Assembly: GCA_003996215.1 (NCBI GenBank)
Contig: QJPP01001704.1
Coordinates: forward strand, 1-64,000
Reading direction: 5' to 3'
DNA: 64,000 nucleotides
Source: Jaltomata sinuosa
Taxonomy: Eukaryota > Streptophyta > Magnoliopsida > Solanales > Solanaceae
A program made the translations under genes and the position numbers. Below the pieces are notes generated by a model. The model saw nothing but the letters and a program-made list of their open reading frames with translations, made no database searches and was not told the DNA's origin. Each line of letters opens with the position of its first letter. Positions within the stretch are counted from its first letter, which is position 1. This document shows positions 10,791 through 23,518 of the stretch, piece by piece.

Positions 10791-13201
10791 ATCATATTCA
10801 AATTGGGCAGGTAATCTAGGACGCCCATAATTTCTTCGCTCGGCATTGATCCAATCTCTAAACAATACCGATATCTCCAAGCTGTCTGATGCTAATGAAT
10901 ACCTATGCTCCCCAATTTGAAATCTTGCTGCACTAAAAGCTCCCTCTGAAGCTACTGAAGATGCTTGAATAGATAGCAAGTCTCGAACCACCGGTTAAAG
11001 TTTTGGAAATGACTTGCCGCGAGTCCTCCACCATTCTAAAAGTTGAGGTTTTCCTTGTGCATCCTTAATACTTTCCATTCTCTGATTAAGATATTCATCA
11101 AAATCATTCCTTTCATTAAAAGTAAGACAAGATAATTTTCCATCATATCATCAATATCATCTTCATTTGAATATCTACGCCTAGAACTTGTAGGTTCTAC
11201 ATTACGTACTACATCATTTATTCTACTAGAATTATACAAGTCATACAGTTTTCGAGCTTCAATTCTTATGTTATCTTTAACATCGGTCAAACTAGGTATT
11301 TTGTCAGCTTCGTCAACTTCGTCACCTTCGTTATTTTGGTTATTTATAATATCTAAAATATCTAAATATGAATATATTTTTTCAGCCATTCGTGTTGCAC
11401 CTAATTTTTTTGTAAGTTGGGTTTAATAAACAAGCAGTTAAATAAATTTCAGGAATAGAAAAAACATATTTTCTAAATTTTTTAATCATTGCCTTAATGG
11501 ACTCTTTAAATTGTGAAATATTTTTGTATTGAAAAAAATTATCAGAAATAGCACATATATTTGGTAAAACTGAACAAATAGTTGGATAATAAAGTCAAGA
11601 TATTTATTTTGTAGCTAAAGAAAAAACCTTTAAAAAAATTTTAAGTTCATATACATCATCCCAATCTTTTTCAGTAATTCTGTAATCCATATTTGAATTA
11701 TGAGCATTCCAAACCATTTGTAAAGGCTTTCTATATTAATAAGCAACTTTAAGCATTTCATATAAAGAATTCCATCTAGTAGACCATGTTTTTGGAATTT
11801 TTCTAGGGAGGAGTTCTAATTCACGATAAAAATTTTCAAACTCTACACGTCTAGACTTTACTTGACATGTAAAAATAAAATGACATGAAGCTTCACATTT
11901 TATACAACCATCATTATACATTGCTATACCATCTCTAACAATCAAATTATATATGTGTGCAGCACACCTAATATGAAAATCATCATTAAAAATAGGGCAA
12001 AGTGTCTGTTTTAGTTTATCAACAACATTTGTATTATTAGAAGCATTATTAAGGGTGACACTAATTACTTTATTACAAATTCCATAAAATTGTAAGACAT
12101 CTATAATAGTTTGAGCTATATAACTATCGGTTTTCAGCATTTCACAACATTTATAACCTAATTTTTTTTTTGCATGTTCCAATTTTTATCAATCCAATGA
12201 CCAGTAATAGTGAAATAATCATTACCATTAACACTACGACCCATATCAAAAGTGATAGCTATTCTACAAGTATTATAGTAAAATAAACAACGAAGATATT
12301 GTAAATATTGTCCTTGATAATCAAAAACAACTTTTTTAATGGTATTTCTTGAAAAACCAGTGAAAGATGGATTATAAACTATTTGAATATAATGAACAAA
12401 ATCGGGATTTTCAGCAAAACTAAAAGGCAAGCCACAAACAACAATCATTTTAGCTAATTCTTCAAGATCTTTTTCTCTACTATAACTGCGATGTGTACCA
12501 GGGCCAGAAACATTAGAAGGGTTTAACTGTGATTGGATCATGTTAGAGCCCCCTACTCCTACAGATGCATCAGGAAGGGGAGTACCATTTTTTATTGCAT
12601 CGGCTATAGCCACAGCTTGCAAAAATTCTAATTTACAACATCCCATCAAATAAGTTCTTAAATATCCTGTCCCACCCCCCTTTCCGGTAGTTTTATGATT
12701 CAAAGTACGTTTATATTATTTACAAATAACTTGAGTTTTATCCTCAGTTTGAGTCAGAAATTGCCACACAACATATTTTTTAAGACGTTCATCCTTGGGC
12801 TTAGCCCTAGTAGGATGTACAGGGGGAGCGGGAGCGGGAGCGGGAGTGGGAAGTTCAGTAGCGGGAGTAGTAGCCGTAGGCGGCTCTGTTTCATCATCAT
12901 CATAAGTATCATTATCATCATATTCATTATCATATTCTATTTTTTCATCTAGTTCTTTATTAAAATTACCAAACCTTGTTTGTAAAGATTCATGATCTAA
13001 TTGAGTATTACTATCAATATTAAAAGGAGTTTCATCAACATGTGTAAAATCATCCGTATTTATTCGTAATTGAGGCACTTGTCTAGTTTTAGATTTGGAT
13101 TTAGAAGAACTACCGACTTTACTTTTTCCGGTTACTGCATTAGCCAATCTACCTATAAATGATTTTTTACCTTTGACAATATTTTTATCACCGGATTCCA
13201 T
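10791..13201 (-). pseudogene. hAT transposase (RICESLEEPER-like), broken
   Basis: ATG at 13201. The N-terminal about 160 residues are acidic with a Pro/Ala/Thr stretch and end in a BED-type zinc finger start (WQFLTQ...VICK). An in-frame TAA at 12716-12718 falls inside the finger, and the frame continues with NHKTTGKGGGTGYLRTYL. The catalytic core includes AITFDMGRSVNGNDYF and GHWID. A shift in an A/T homopolymer near 12170 follows. Then comes VTLNNASNNTNVV, where the conserved LDNASNN has lost its catalytic Asp (codon at 12048-12050), then FHIRCAAHIYNLIVRDG and STRWNSLYEMLK. The C-terminal dimerisation block SVASEGAFSAARFQI is intact (10991-10791). It is cut just before its natural end by the LTR. 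Confidence 0.88.
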
Positions 13202-13801
13202 AGTAAAATATTAAAAGTAAGCAAATAAATTAATACGAAAATTAAATACAAAAAAATAAATAAGTAAAGAGATGAAAGTTGAAACGAATGTACCAAACGT
13301 CTGTGTAAAAACTGACGTGTATAACCAAAAGCCGAAAATTGATAGATGAAACTTGAAGCTTGAAGATTGCTCCAAAATAATTCACTAAAACTTTCAAACT
13401 AATAAAATAAACAATTTAATAAAGATTGTAGTAGAGAATAGAAATTATAGATGAAACTTGAGAGTTGAGAGAGTAGTAGAAGAAGAAGATTTGTAAGTGT
13501 GAGTAAATAATGAAGGGGTGGGGGTATTTATAGTTAAAAAATAGGACTAAAATATAAATCTTAAAACTTTGGGGTATTAAAAAAAGTTTGGGGGTAGGGG
13601 GGTGTTTTGGGGTGGGTTGGGGCTGTTATAGTCGTCGGATGGGGCCCACTAGCCATTCCAAATGGCTAGCCCAACGGCTACTTCCATTTAAAAAAAATAA
13701 AAAATAAATAGGCTGACCAGTTTTTGAACCAGACCGGAACTGGTACCGGCATCGATACAAACTGGATTGGGATGTTCTGGGAGAGAAACCCGCCCCTGCC
13801 C
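13202..13801 (-). other. hAT 5' noncoding and subterminal region
   Basis: No gene is seen. On the minus strand it lies upstream of the transposase ATG. It contains an AT-rich leader, a G-rich stretch (about 13515-13620) and a subterminal segment with GGTACCGGCATCGAT. Its continuation is at 22276-22393. Confidence 0.55.
13797..13801. repeat. Target site duplication of element B (left copy)
   Basis: TGCCC directly before the left LTR. The identical TGCCC lies at 22271-22275 directly after the right LTR. The match proves that 13802-22270 is one insertion. Confidence 0.9.
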
Positions 13802-16800
13802 TGTCACGACCCGATTTCTCGGTCATGATGACACCTACAACCCCGCAGTAGGCGAACCAATTCCCGTAGTCCAAGACAGTTAGTAATGGGCTACTATCTA
13901 AAAAATAAGCGGGAGAGTAGTTTAATAAGCAAAAGTGAGGGAACAAGATGAAGAGAATAGATAACAGGAATATATATATACACATATGCGGACTAAACCA
14001 AACCCCAAGACCTGGTATCATAGTATAGAGACGAAACTACATACATGGAGTGCAACGATCCAGAACAATATATAGAGATGTCTCTGAATGGTAATAGAGT
14101 ACATAAAGCAAAAGATAAACTAAAGCTAAGCTCCGATCGCCAAGAGCTCACCCTCAGTCTGAAGTAGTCCCCAACCGATCTCCAAGCACGAATCACAGCG
14201 ATCTAACGGCGAAGGCCCACGCTAGGATCTGCACCCAAAGATAAAGGGGGGTAGGGTGAGCACCAAATGCGAAGCATAAGGTACCCAGTAGGTATCATAG
14301 GCCGACTGGGCACATATAAGATAAAAGCGTAGTAGTAGACAGAACAGAAGCAAGTAGTCACAGAAATCAACGAAAAAGGTACACAGAAACTAGCCCAGAG
14401 GGAAGTCAACAGAACCACATGTGAGGCCAGCAAGCAGAATATACACACCATAGGCACAAGTGAAAGTAAGAAACACGCACCTGGGGTCCTTGCAATAACA
14501 GTGTATACATAATAAGTTTACGAAATGGACGGTATACCGGTAACCTCAAGTGTAAGAAGAGGGAAAGAGTAATGATAGGCATGCTCAGAGACATGAATCA
14601 AACTCAACTAATCATATCAATCTCAAATTCAGAACTAACAGTCTAGCAAGAACCAATTTCATACTTAACCGTAACGGGGAACAATTCTGTAAGTAAATAT
14701 CAAGAGTCTAGCTACAGTCCCCCGGCCGCCCATACAACCGGGGAACACAAACAAGTGAAAACAAACCCTCCGGCATCCCATATTACCGGAGCGTACAATC
14801 AACAAACAACAAACAAGGGTGGAGCCTCAAACAATGAATGATATGATGCATGAAGATCTCAAGTGAAATGGTATCTCTGTATGTACCTCCTCCGGTGCCG
14901 ATCGGGCCCAGCAGGTAGGTTCCATGGAAGGACACTGCCCGTATACCTCTACTCCGCCATATACCCTTCCTCCGGCACACGCAGCCCGAAGCCCCAGGCC
15001 CGGATGGCAAGGTCCATGGAGGTCCCTGACCCCATACTAAAACTCAGTATCAAAACATGTCGTCCGGAAGCAAGTCCGGGTTCAAGATAGAGACCCAGTC
15101 TCTAATATGCATGCCCAGATCCTGTCCAGGACTAAAGTAGTAGGAAAATATCTCAAAACCCCTCCAAGGGTGCCCGGGCATAACCGGGTCTAAACAGTAG
15201 AAAGTCATCTCGGGTGCTCGGTCCGACCGAGGCTAAAATTATCTCAGGTAGCAAGAAAACTCAACTAGCACCCCGGCCTTGCCGAGTCTAGCGTTAATCG
15301 TAATATAAATCATAATTTTACCTTCTTTTACCCAAGAATATTCACAAGTTAAATCAAACCATTTCCAATTCATTTTCATCAAAAACGGGCCCCCGAGGCC
15401 ATGCAAGGTTTAGAAAATAGTGTCAGTAGGCCCGAAGCCCAAACCATAGTAAAACATGGATAAAACCTCTTTATATGCATGGAAATGGTATGATCACACA
15501 CAATAGCTGCCCAGCAGCTCACAATCAACCTATCGACCCTGCACAGGCCCACAACTACTCAGCAAGCATAACCAGCCTAGAAGGATAATTCTATGCCCGG
15601 AACTCGCGGACATTCCCAAAATCCCACCTCCTATGTTTCAGAGTCAACAAGGTCTCACGGGACCACAAGGGTAAATAAAATATATCGGCAAGTACTACAA
15701 GCAACGGAGGAACAAAAGTAGGCGGACATGAATAAAGTGGTCGAGGTCTGTGGTACCAACCTAATAATCCAACCCAAGGATTCCAGCTAGTACAATTTTA
15801 TCCGATATATGCTAAGTCTAGGGATTTTAAACCATAACCTACCTGTCGTCCGACGACAAGCTGCTAGGATGACAATGTCCAAGCCTGAACCGCTTTGAAA
15901 AGATCCAAAACAAAATCAAACTCGAACTTAGGCTTGAATAACTTGACGTAGATAATTGATTTTCTTTTAGAGATTAAGTGAATCGTTAAAATTATTTTTC
16001 CACCATAATATCCTCTGCGTTCTTACAAAGAACATTAGCTCCACCACCAATCCTCTACCCCAAAAAAGGTCCTTCGGATTGAAATAAGAAATAACTGTAG
16101 GTGTATATGGAGGAACACAATGATAAAGTATATAAGTAAATATCAACAAGAACGTGGGTCTTTAAAATCTGCAAGGCATAACATCTTTTCTAATAATGTT
16201 AATACTACAAAAGTTCTTATCCTCCCAAAGCATTAATTACTAGCACTAGCTAAGTATTTGTAAGTGATGGTCACCTATCCAGTAGTGCATAGGTGTTGCA
16301 CTTCCTCCACTTCCACGTGTGAGGTGGAGGTGACACCCAAAATATTCATTTCCCAATATGTATCTATTCGGGTATTGCATAAGTTCGTGGTAAAATAAAT
16401 ATAACTTTTTGAATATATCATAATTAATAGAAAATTATTTTAAATAAAACCTACTATATCATAATAATAATTTTCAACATAACTAAGTTTACTATCTCTG
16501 TTAAAATATTAATAATTAATAAAACTCTTATAAAATAAATACATACACAAATATATCACATCAAGAGTATTTTTCATAAATAATTAAAATATTTTAAGAA
16601 GATAATAAAAATATAACTTTTTACCAAGTTTAACTTCTAAATAAAATATTTTCAATTACGCACCTTGATCACTGAAGAGCTCTCTTGGAACCCTCCCTTA
16701 TGTTTTCTCACTGTTTCAGAACTGAAATGGCATTTTAAAACGTGAAGTTGAGGCTTTAAATCAATTTTGACCCGACCCGGTTTGCGACCCGGTTTCTGCC

Positions 16801-17161
16801 AGATAGTCCGCGGTAAAACAGTCATAACCTTTTACTCCAAGATCAGTTGGACGTGAAGTTTTGTGCATTAGAAACTAGACTCGTAGACCTTCGATTTGAT
16901 ATTTTGGAGGACTTCTAACTCTTTATATATTGAGAGAAAAGCTCTGAGACATTTTACCCAAAGTTCAGAAAATTTATTAAAGAAACTTACGATAACTTTT
17001 GCCGACTTGCTTGACTTCAAAACTTATCACACGACCAAACAAATGGCCCCGACACCAAACTACCGGTCCCGACAAGCCTTAAATGACTTGGGGCCGCTAC
17101 AAACAAGCTCTAACGGTACAAGGAAAACGTATACGTGGAAATAACCGGAAGGGTCATTACA
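13802..17161 (-). repeat. 3' LTR of element B (full length, 3360 bp)
   Basis: Starts TGTCACGACCCG and ends GGGTCATTACA on the plus strand. Minus-strand sense runs from TGTAATGACC to CGTGACA. It holds no gene; short open frames in it also appear in the other copies and have no coding character. A G-box palindrome lies at 16304-16330. Confidence 0.92.
16304..16330. promoter_or_regulatory. G-box palindrome in LTR B
   Basis: CCTCCACTTC-CACGTG-TGAGGTGGAGG, an imperfect 27-bp inverted repeat centred on a G-box (16314-16319). It is repeated at 21413-21439 in the other LTR and, with changes, at about 8355-8390. Conservation through all three copies suggests that a paired site matters to the element. 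Confidence 0.5.
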
Positions 17162-17171
17162 TCATCCACTA

Positions 17172-19047
17172 CTAAAAAGGACTTTCGTCCTCGAAAGTAA
17201 AGGTCAAGGGGGTACCTGAAGGCTCAAACAGCTGCGGATACTGAGCCCGCATATCTCTCTCGGTCTCCCAGGTAGCCTCCTCGACTGGACGATGTCTCCA
17301 CTGAACCTTAACAACCAGGATCTCTCGAGACCTCAATCTCCTGACATCTCTGGCCAAAATAGCCGCCGGCTCCTCAACAAAGGCTAAACCCTCACCCAAC
17401 TGAACTGAATCTCACTGCAACACATGAGACTCATCTGGGACATACCGACGCAACATTGAAACATGAAATACAGGATGTATAGCTAAAAACATCGGAGGCA
17501 AGAAGAATCTCAAACGGCCCAATGTACCTGGGGCTAAGCTTGCCCCGCCTACCAAATCTCATCACGCCCTTCATGGGCGATACACGGAGAAACACCAAGT
17601 CACCAACACTAAACTCCAAGGCACGAAGCCTACGATCAGCATAACTCTTCTGCCTGCTTTGAGCTGCCCGAAGTCTGCCTTGAATCACTCGGACTCGGTC
17701 TAAGGAATCTCGAAGCAAATCTGTGCTCTGTGGCCCAGCACTAAAACCATCAAACCAACCTATCGGTGATCTGCAACGCCTGCCATACAAAGCCTCAAAA
17801 GGTGCCATGCCGATACTCGAATGGAAACTGTAATTATAAGCAAACTCTGCAAGGGAACAAACTGATCCCAAGAACCTTCAAAAGTCAAGAATACAGGACT
17901 GAACCATGTCCTCCAGAATCTGAATGGTCCTCTCGGACTAGCCATCTGTCTGAGGGTGGAAAGCGGTACTAAGATGAACCTCTGTACCCAAATCTCGCTG
18001 AATAGCCCTCCAAAACTGAGAAGTGAACTGAGTGCCGCGGTCTGAAATGATAGAAGCTGAGACCCCGTGCAACCGAACAATCTCACGAAGGTAGATCTGA
18101 GCTAACCTCTCCGCGGCCATAAGATGCTGAACCGGCAAGAAATGTGCTGACTTGGTTAGCCTATCAACAATCACCCATATGGAATCAAACCCATGAGAAG
18201 TACGAGGCAAACCAACAACAAAGTCCATAGTAATCCCTTCCCATTTCCACTCAGGAATGGGAAGTCGCTGCATCAAACCACCAGGTCTCATGTGCTTGAA
18301 CTTAACCTGCTGACAGTTCAAGCACCGAGATACGAAATCCGCTATATCCCGCTTCATACCACTCCACCAGTAAAGCTGCCTCAAGTATCTTTACATCTTT
18401 GTTGTGCCAGGGTGAATGGAGTATCTAGTACAATGTCCTCATGAAGTATCAACTGAATCAAATCACTAATCCTCGGAACACAAAGGCGACTATCAAACCT
18501 CAGAACCCCATCTAAATCTAGAGTAGCCCGACTGGTCTCACCCTGAACAACCCAATCACGAAGGTCACACAACTGCTGATCCTCAAACTGACGGATCTGA
18601 ATCTAATCAATCAAAGTAGAACGAACCTCAACACTGGCGTGAACTCTGCTAGCCTAACCAAATGGTTAGCCAAGGACTGGATGTCCAAGGCCAACGGTCA
18701 CTCTGAAACTGAAAGGGAAGCTAGGCTACCCATACTTAATGTCTTCCGACTCAAGGAATCCGCTACCACGTTTGCCTTGCCCGAATGATACAGAATAGTG
18801 AAGTCATAGTCCTTCAGTAACTCGACCCATCTCCTCTGTCTCGAGTTCAACTCTCGCTTACTCGTGATATATTGAAGACTACGGTGATCGGTGAAGATCT
18901 CACAGTGAACTCCATATAGGTAATGCCTCCAGATCTTAAGCGCGAAAACTACCACCGCCAACTCTAAGTCATGAGTGGGATAGTTGCGCTCGTGGACCTT
19001 CAGTTGCCTCAACGCATATGCTATTACTTGACCCTGCTGCATCACAG
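17172..19047 (-). pseudogene. Element B RNase H (partial), integrase and chromodomain
   Basis: From 19047 down, RNase H begins mid-domain (MQQGQVIAYA) and continues with NYPTHDLELAVVVF, CEIFTDHRSLQYI and KANVVADSLSRK. The first catalytic Asp is deleted. Integrase follows, with YWWSGMKRDIADF, CLNC, MDFVVGLPRT, SDRGTQFTSQFW and a retained SERTIQ. These hold the zinc-binding and DDE residues. A TAG at 17938-17940 replaces the Gln before SER, and a shift breaks the C-terminal part. The last frame (17399-17172) is a chromodomain with EPAAILARDVRRLR, VKVQWRHRPVEEATWE and YPQLFE. It ends 10 bp from the 3' LTR. Confidence 0.88.
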
Positions 19048-22000
19048 GTAAGGGAACAAGATGAAGAGAATAGATAACAGGAATATATATATACATATGC
19101 GGACTAAACAAAACCTCAAGACCTGGTATCATAGTATAGAGCCGAAACTACATACATGGAGTGCAACGATCCAGAACAATATATACAAATGTCTCTGAAT
19201 GGTAATAGAGTACATAAAGCAAAAGATAAACTAAAGCTAAGCTCTGATCGCCAAGAGCTCACCCTTAGTCTGAAGTAGTCCCTAACAGATCTCCAAGCAC
19301 GAATCACAGCTATCTAACGGCGACGGCCCACGCTAGGATCTGCACCCAAAGATGCAGGGGGTAGGGTGAGCACCAAATGCGAAGCATAAGGTACCCAGTA
19401 GGTATCATAGGCCGACTAGGCACATATAAGATAAAAGCGTAGTAGTAGACAGAACAAAAGCAATTAGTCACAGAAATCAACAAAAAAGGTACACAGAAAC
19501 TAGCCCAGAGGGAAGTCAACAGAACCACATGTGAGGCCAGCAAGCAGAATATACACACCATAGGCACAGGTGAAATTAAGAAACACGCACCTGGGGTCCT
19601 TGCAATAACAGTGTATACATAATAAGTTTACGAAATGGACGGTATACTGGTAACCTCAAGTGTAAGAAGAGGGAAAGAGTAATGATAGGCATGCTCAGAG
19701 ACATGAATCAAACTCAACTAATCATATCAATCTCAAATCCAGAACTAACAGTCTAGTAGGAACCAATTTCATACTTAACCGTAACGGGGAACAATTCTGT
19801 AAGTAAATAGCAAGACTCTAGCTACAGTCCCCCGGCCGCCCATACAACCGGGGAACACAAACAAGTGAAAACAAACCCTCTGACATCCCATACTACCGGA
19901 GCGTACAATCAACAAACAACAAACAAGGGTGGAGCCTCAAACAATGAATGATATGATGCATGAAGATCTCAAGTGAAATGGTATCTCTGTATGTACCTCA
20001 TCCGGCGCCGATCCGGCCCAGCAGGTAGGTCCCATGGAAGGACACTGCCCGTATACCTCTACTCCACCGTATACCCCTCCTCCGGCACACGCAGCCCGTA
20101 GCCCCTGGCCCGGATGGAAAGGTCCATGGAGGTCCCAGACCCCATACTAAAACTCAGTATCAAAACATGTCGTCCGGAAGCAAGTCCGGGTTCAAGATAG
20201 AGACCCAGTCTCGAATATGCATGCCCAGACCCTGTCCAGGACTAAAGTAGTAGGAAAATATCTCAAAACCCCTCCAAGGGTGCCCGGGCATAACCGGGTC
20301 TAAACAGTAGAAAGTCATCTCGGGTGCTCGGTCCGACCGAGGCTAAAATTATCTCAGGTAGCAAGAAAACTCAACTAGCACCCCGGCCTTGCCGAGTCTA
20401 GCGTTAATCGTAATATAAATCATAATTTTACCTTCTTTTACCCAAGAATATTACAAAGTTAAATCAAACCATTTCCAATTCATTTTCATCAAAAACGGGC
20501 TCCCGGGGCCATGCAAGGTTTAGAAAATAGTGTCAGTAGGCTCGAAGCCCAAACCATAGTAAAACATGGATAAAATCTCTTTATATGCATGAAAATGGTA
20601 TGATCACATACAATAGCTGCCCAGCAGCTCACAATCAACCTATCGACCCTGCACAGGCCCACAACTACTCAGCAAGCATAACCATCCTAGAAGGATAATT
20701 CTATGCCCGGAACTCGTGGACATTCCCAAAATCCCACCTCCTATGTTCCAGAGTCAAAAAGGTCTCACGGGATCACAAGGGTAAATAAAATATATCGGCA
20801 AGTACTACAAGCAACGGAGGAACAAAAGTAGGTGGACATGAATAAAGCGGTCGAGGTCTGTGGTACCAACCTAATAATCCAACCCAAGGATGCCAGCTAG
20901 TACCATTTTATCCGATATATGCTAAGTCTAGGGATTTAAACCATAACCTACCTGTCGTCCGACGACAAGCTGCTAGGATGACAATGTCCAAGCCCGAACC
21001 ACTTTGAAAAGCTCCAAAACGAAATCAAACTCGAACTTAGGCTTGAATAACTTGACGTAGATAATTGATTTTCTTTTAGAGATTAAGTGAATCGTTAAAA
21101 TTATTTTTCCACCATAATATCCTCTGCGTTCTTACAAAGAACATTAGCTCCACCACCAATCCTCTACCCCAAAAAAGGTCCTTCGGATTGAAATAAGAAA
21201 TAACTGTAGGTGTATATGGAGGAACACAATGATAAAGTATATAATTAAATATCAACAAGAACGTGGGTTTTTAAAATCTGCAAGGCATAACATCTTTTCT
21301 AATAATGTTAATACTACAAAAGTTCTTATCCTCCCAAAGCATTAATTACTAGCACTAGCTAAGTATTTGTAAGTGATGGCCACCTATCCAGTAGTGCATA
21401 GGTGTTGCACTCCCTCCACTTCCACGTGTGAGGTGGAGGTGACACCAAAAATATTCATTTCCCAATATGTATCTATTAGGGTATTGCATAAGTTCGTGGT
21501 AAAATAAATATAACCTTTTGAATATATCATAATTAATAGAAAATTATTTTAAATAAAACCTACTATATCATAATAATAATTTTCAACATAACTAAGTTTA
21601 CTATCTCCGTTAAAATATTAATAATTAATAAAACTCTTATAAAATAAATACATACACAAATATATCACATCAAGAGTATTTTTCATAAATAATTAAAATA
21701 TTTTAAGAAGGTAATAAAAATATAACTTTTTACCAAATTTAACTTCTAAATAAAATATTTCCAATTACGCACCTTGATCACTGAAGAACTCTCTTGGAAC
21801 CCTCCCTTATGTTTTCTCACTGTTTCAGAACTGAAATGGCATTTTAAAACGTGAAGTTGAGGCTTTAAATCAATTTTGACCCGACCTAGTTCGCGACCCA
21901 GTTTCTGCCAGACAGTCCGCGGTAAAACAATCATAACTCTTTACTCCGAGATCAGTTGGACATGAGGTTTTGTGCATTGGAAACTAGACTTTTAGACCTT

Positions 22001-22270
22001 CGATTTGGTATTTCGGGGGACTTCTAACTCTTTATATATTGGGAGAAAAGCTCTGAGACATTTTACCCAAAGTTCATAAAATTTATTAAAGAAACTTACG
22101 ATAACTTTTGCCGACTTGCTTGACTTCGAAACTTATCACACGACCAAACAAATGGCCCCGGCACCGAACTACCGGTCCCAACAAGCCTTAAATGACTTGG
22201 GGCCGCTACAAATAAGCTCTAATGGTACAAGGAAAACGTATACGTGGAAATAACCGGAAGGGTCATTACA
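19048..22270 (-). repeat. 5' LTR of element B, truncated by 133 bp
   Basis: Matches 13935-17161 nearly base for base, starting at GTAAGGGAACAAG. The part equivalent to 13802-13934, which would touch the PBS, is missing. The G-box palindrome is kept at 21413-21439. The right end GGTCATTACA is followed by the target duplication TGCCC. Confidence 0.9.
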
Positions 22271-22401
22271 TGCCCCGTTACCCCTACCGGTACCCGCCCT
22301 CCCCCTCCCAAAACCAAAGCCTACCAGACCAGAACAGAACCAGAACAGTTTGGATCGGACCGGTACCGGTATCGGTAGGTCCCGATTCCGCTGCCAGACT
22401 T

Positions 22402-22515
22402 ACTGGCGGGTGTGGCTCTACCTCGTCCTCTACCCCTTCCCCTGCCTCTACCACGGACAGCCGAGCCCGCTGCTGGGACCGCTAGTCTAGCTCCATTGTT
22501 CCTTGTGTTAACCAT
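22402..22515 (-). pseudogene. Element A gag, N-terminal fragment
   Basis: ATG at 22515 begins MVNTRNNGARLAVP, followed by an Arg-Gly run (RGRGRGRGRG) and ATPAS. Elements C (40522) and E (54723) begin the same way. The frame then enters hAT terminal sequence. The rest of gag lies 15 kb away at 7575 with the middle missing. The Arg-Gly-rich N-terminus is a shared trait of this family and may bind RNA. Confidence 0.85.
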
Positions 22516-22734
22516 CTGCGGACAGAAGAGTGAAAGAGTCAGATACCAATTTGTATCACCAGATACCAATTGGAATCAAGTTATAGCACGATGGAAGAAA
22601 GAAGAGATAGTTTCCTAAAGTCCTATAGCCTCTCAAAGAAAAGTACGGATGTCTCCGCACCGTTCTGCAAGACTCTACTAGACATGTTTTGGTATAATGA
22701 GATCAATGAAGCTAGGGCTCTAATAACTATTTTT
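22516..22734 (-). other. Element A leader with PBS
   Basis: Noncoding leader between LTR and gag. The PBS lies at 22716-22728 and reads TAGTTATTAGAGC on the minus strand, a decayed form of the initiator tRNA-Met site TGGTATCAGAGC seen intact in element C. Confidence 0.65.
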
Positions 22735-23159
22735 TCATAACCCAGACCGTCGTGAGTGGCACCCACCCAACCCCTGAATGAGCGAACCAATAGAGTCCCA
22801 CTCTTAACATAGCCTAACAGCTTAAAACCAGTGTGAAGAAATGTAAACTAGCGATCAATCATACTAAAATCAATTCTATAGGACTAAATATAACCTACGG
22901 AAATCACTCCCTAGAATCTACAAGTCATCGTACCAAAAATATCTACTATTTTTTAGAGTACGGGGATGCAACCCCAAAATAAAGGAATAGTCTAACCTCA
23001 AAACAAGTGGGCTATAACTCAAATAGATAGAAATCAAGGCAGCTTGGTCGAATAGCTCACCCTTGATATCTCGAAGTTTCAGGCCTACAAGTGAGGTTGT
23101 GCATGAACCGCCGGAAGATTTTATGTACTCACAAAAAGACAAGCAAGTGCAGTATCAGT
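22735..23159 (-). repeat. 5' LTR of element A, PBS-proximal part
   Basis: On the minus strand this matches the last 400 bp of the C-family LTRs, including GGTTCGCTCATTCAGGGG and GGGTGCCACTCACGA. It ends at the target duplication of element C (TCAGT, 23155-23159). The rest of the LTR continues at 47772-49537. Confidence 0.8.
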
Positions 23160-23518
23160 TGTAACGACTGGGTCTATCATTACGGGTAGTCCAATCGTGC
23201 CAAGTTTTAGAGTTAGAAAACTCAGGGTTGGGAGTTTGAAATTCTGGGCTAGGCTAGCCTCGACCAGTTTTGGAGCGAGGCGTAGTCTAGGGAAATTCAG
23301 GTAAAGATGGGTTTAGGTGTATTGGATTAAGCTAGTTGTCTGCGTAGCCAAGACATAAAGGAGTCTGGGGGACTTTTTGGAATCGCATTTGGGTAAGTAG
23401 AACTACCGGAATCGCGTTTGACGTGAAGGGGTTATTTTAGGACGTCGGGGGAAGCAAGTGTGTTATGAAATGGCCAAAACTGGCAGAGTTACGAACTTTC
23501 TATCCATGACGAGCGCTT

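Larger units (their letters stand above)
13802..22270 (-). mobile_element. Chromovirus 'B', internally deleted LTR retrotransposon
   Basis: Both outer LTR ends carry TGTCACGACC...GGTCATTACA, and the element is flanked by TGCCC on each side. Internal DNA is only about 1.9 kb: the end of RNase H, integrase and a chromodomain. The PBS, gag, protease, RT, part of RNase H and 133 bp of the upstream LTR have been removed. The two LTRs are nearly identical by eye over kilobases, which suggests recent insertion. Because the target duplication is intact, the deletion most simply followed insertion. Confidence 0.92.
10791..22393 (-). mobile_element. hAT DNA transposon, truncated, interrupted by element B
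   Basis: The transposase is on the minus strand at 10791-13201. A subterminal noncoding region runs from 13202 to 13801 and resumes at 22276-22393 after element B. The right end is placed at 22393, where the minus strand reads CAGCGGAATCGGGACC. It is followed by a possible 8-bp target duplication, CCAGACTT (22394-22401), and then gag of element A. The subterminal DNA is rich in ACCGGTACCGG-like words, common in hAT ends. The left end, with its terminal repeat and second target copy, is missing because LTR B-prime abuts at 10790. Confidence 0.75.

Noticed and set aside
13626..15010. Series of short open frames on the minus strand, repeated at 19116-19567 and in plus orientation at 9645-10628
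   Set aside because: They lie inside LTR copies, have different lengths in each copy and show no domain. They are chance frames in LTR DNA.
13802..22270. Segmental tandem duplication of host DNA
   Set aside because: The two 3.3-kb copies are LTRs: TG/CA ends, a 5-bp target duplication and pol sequence between them.
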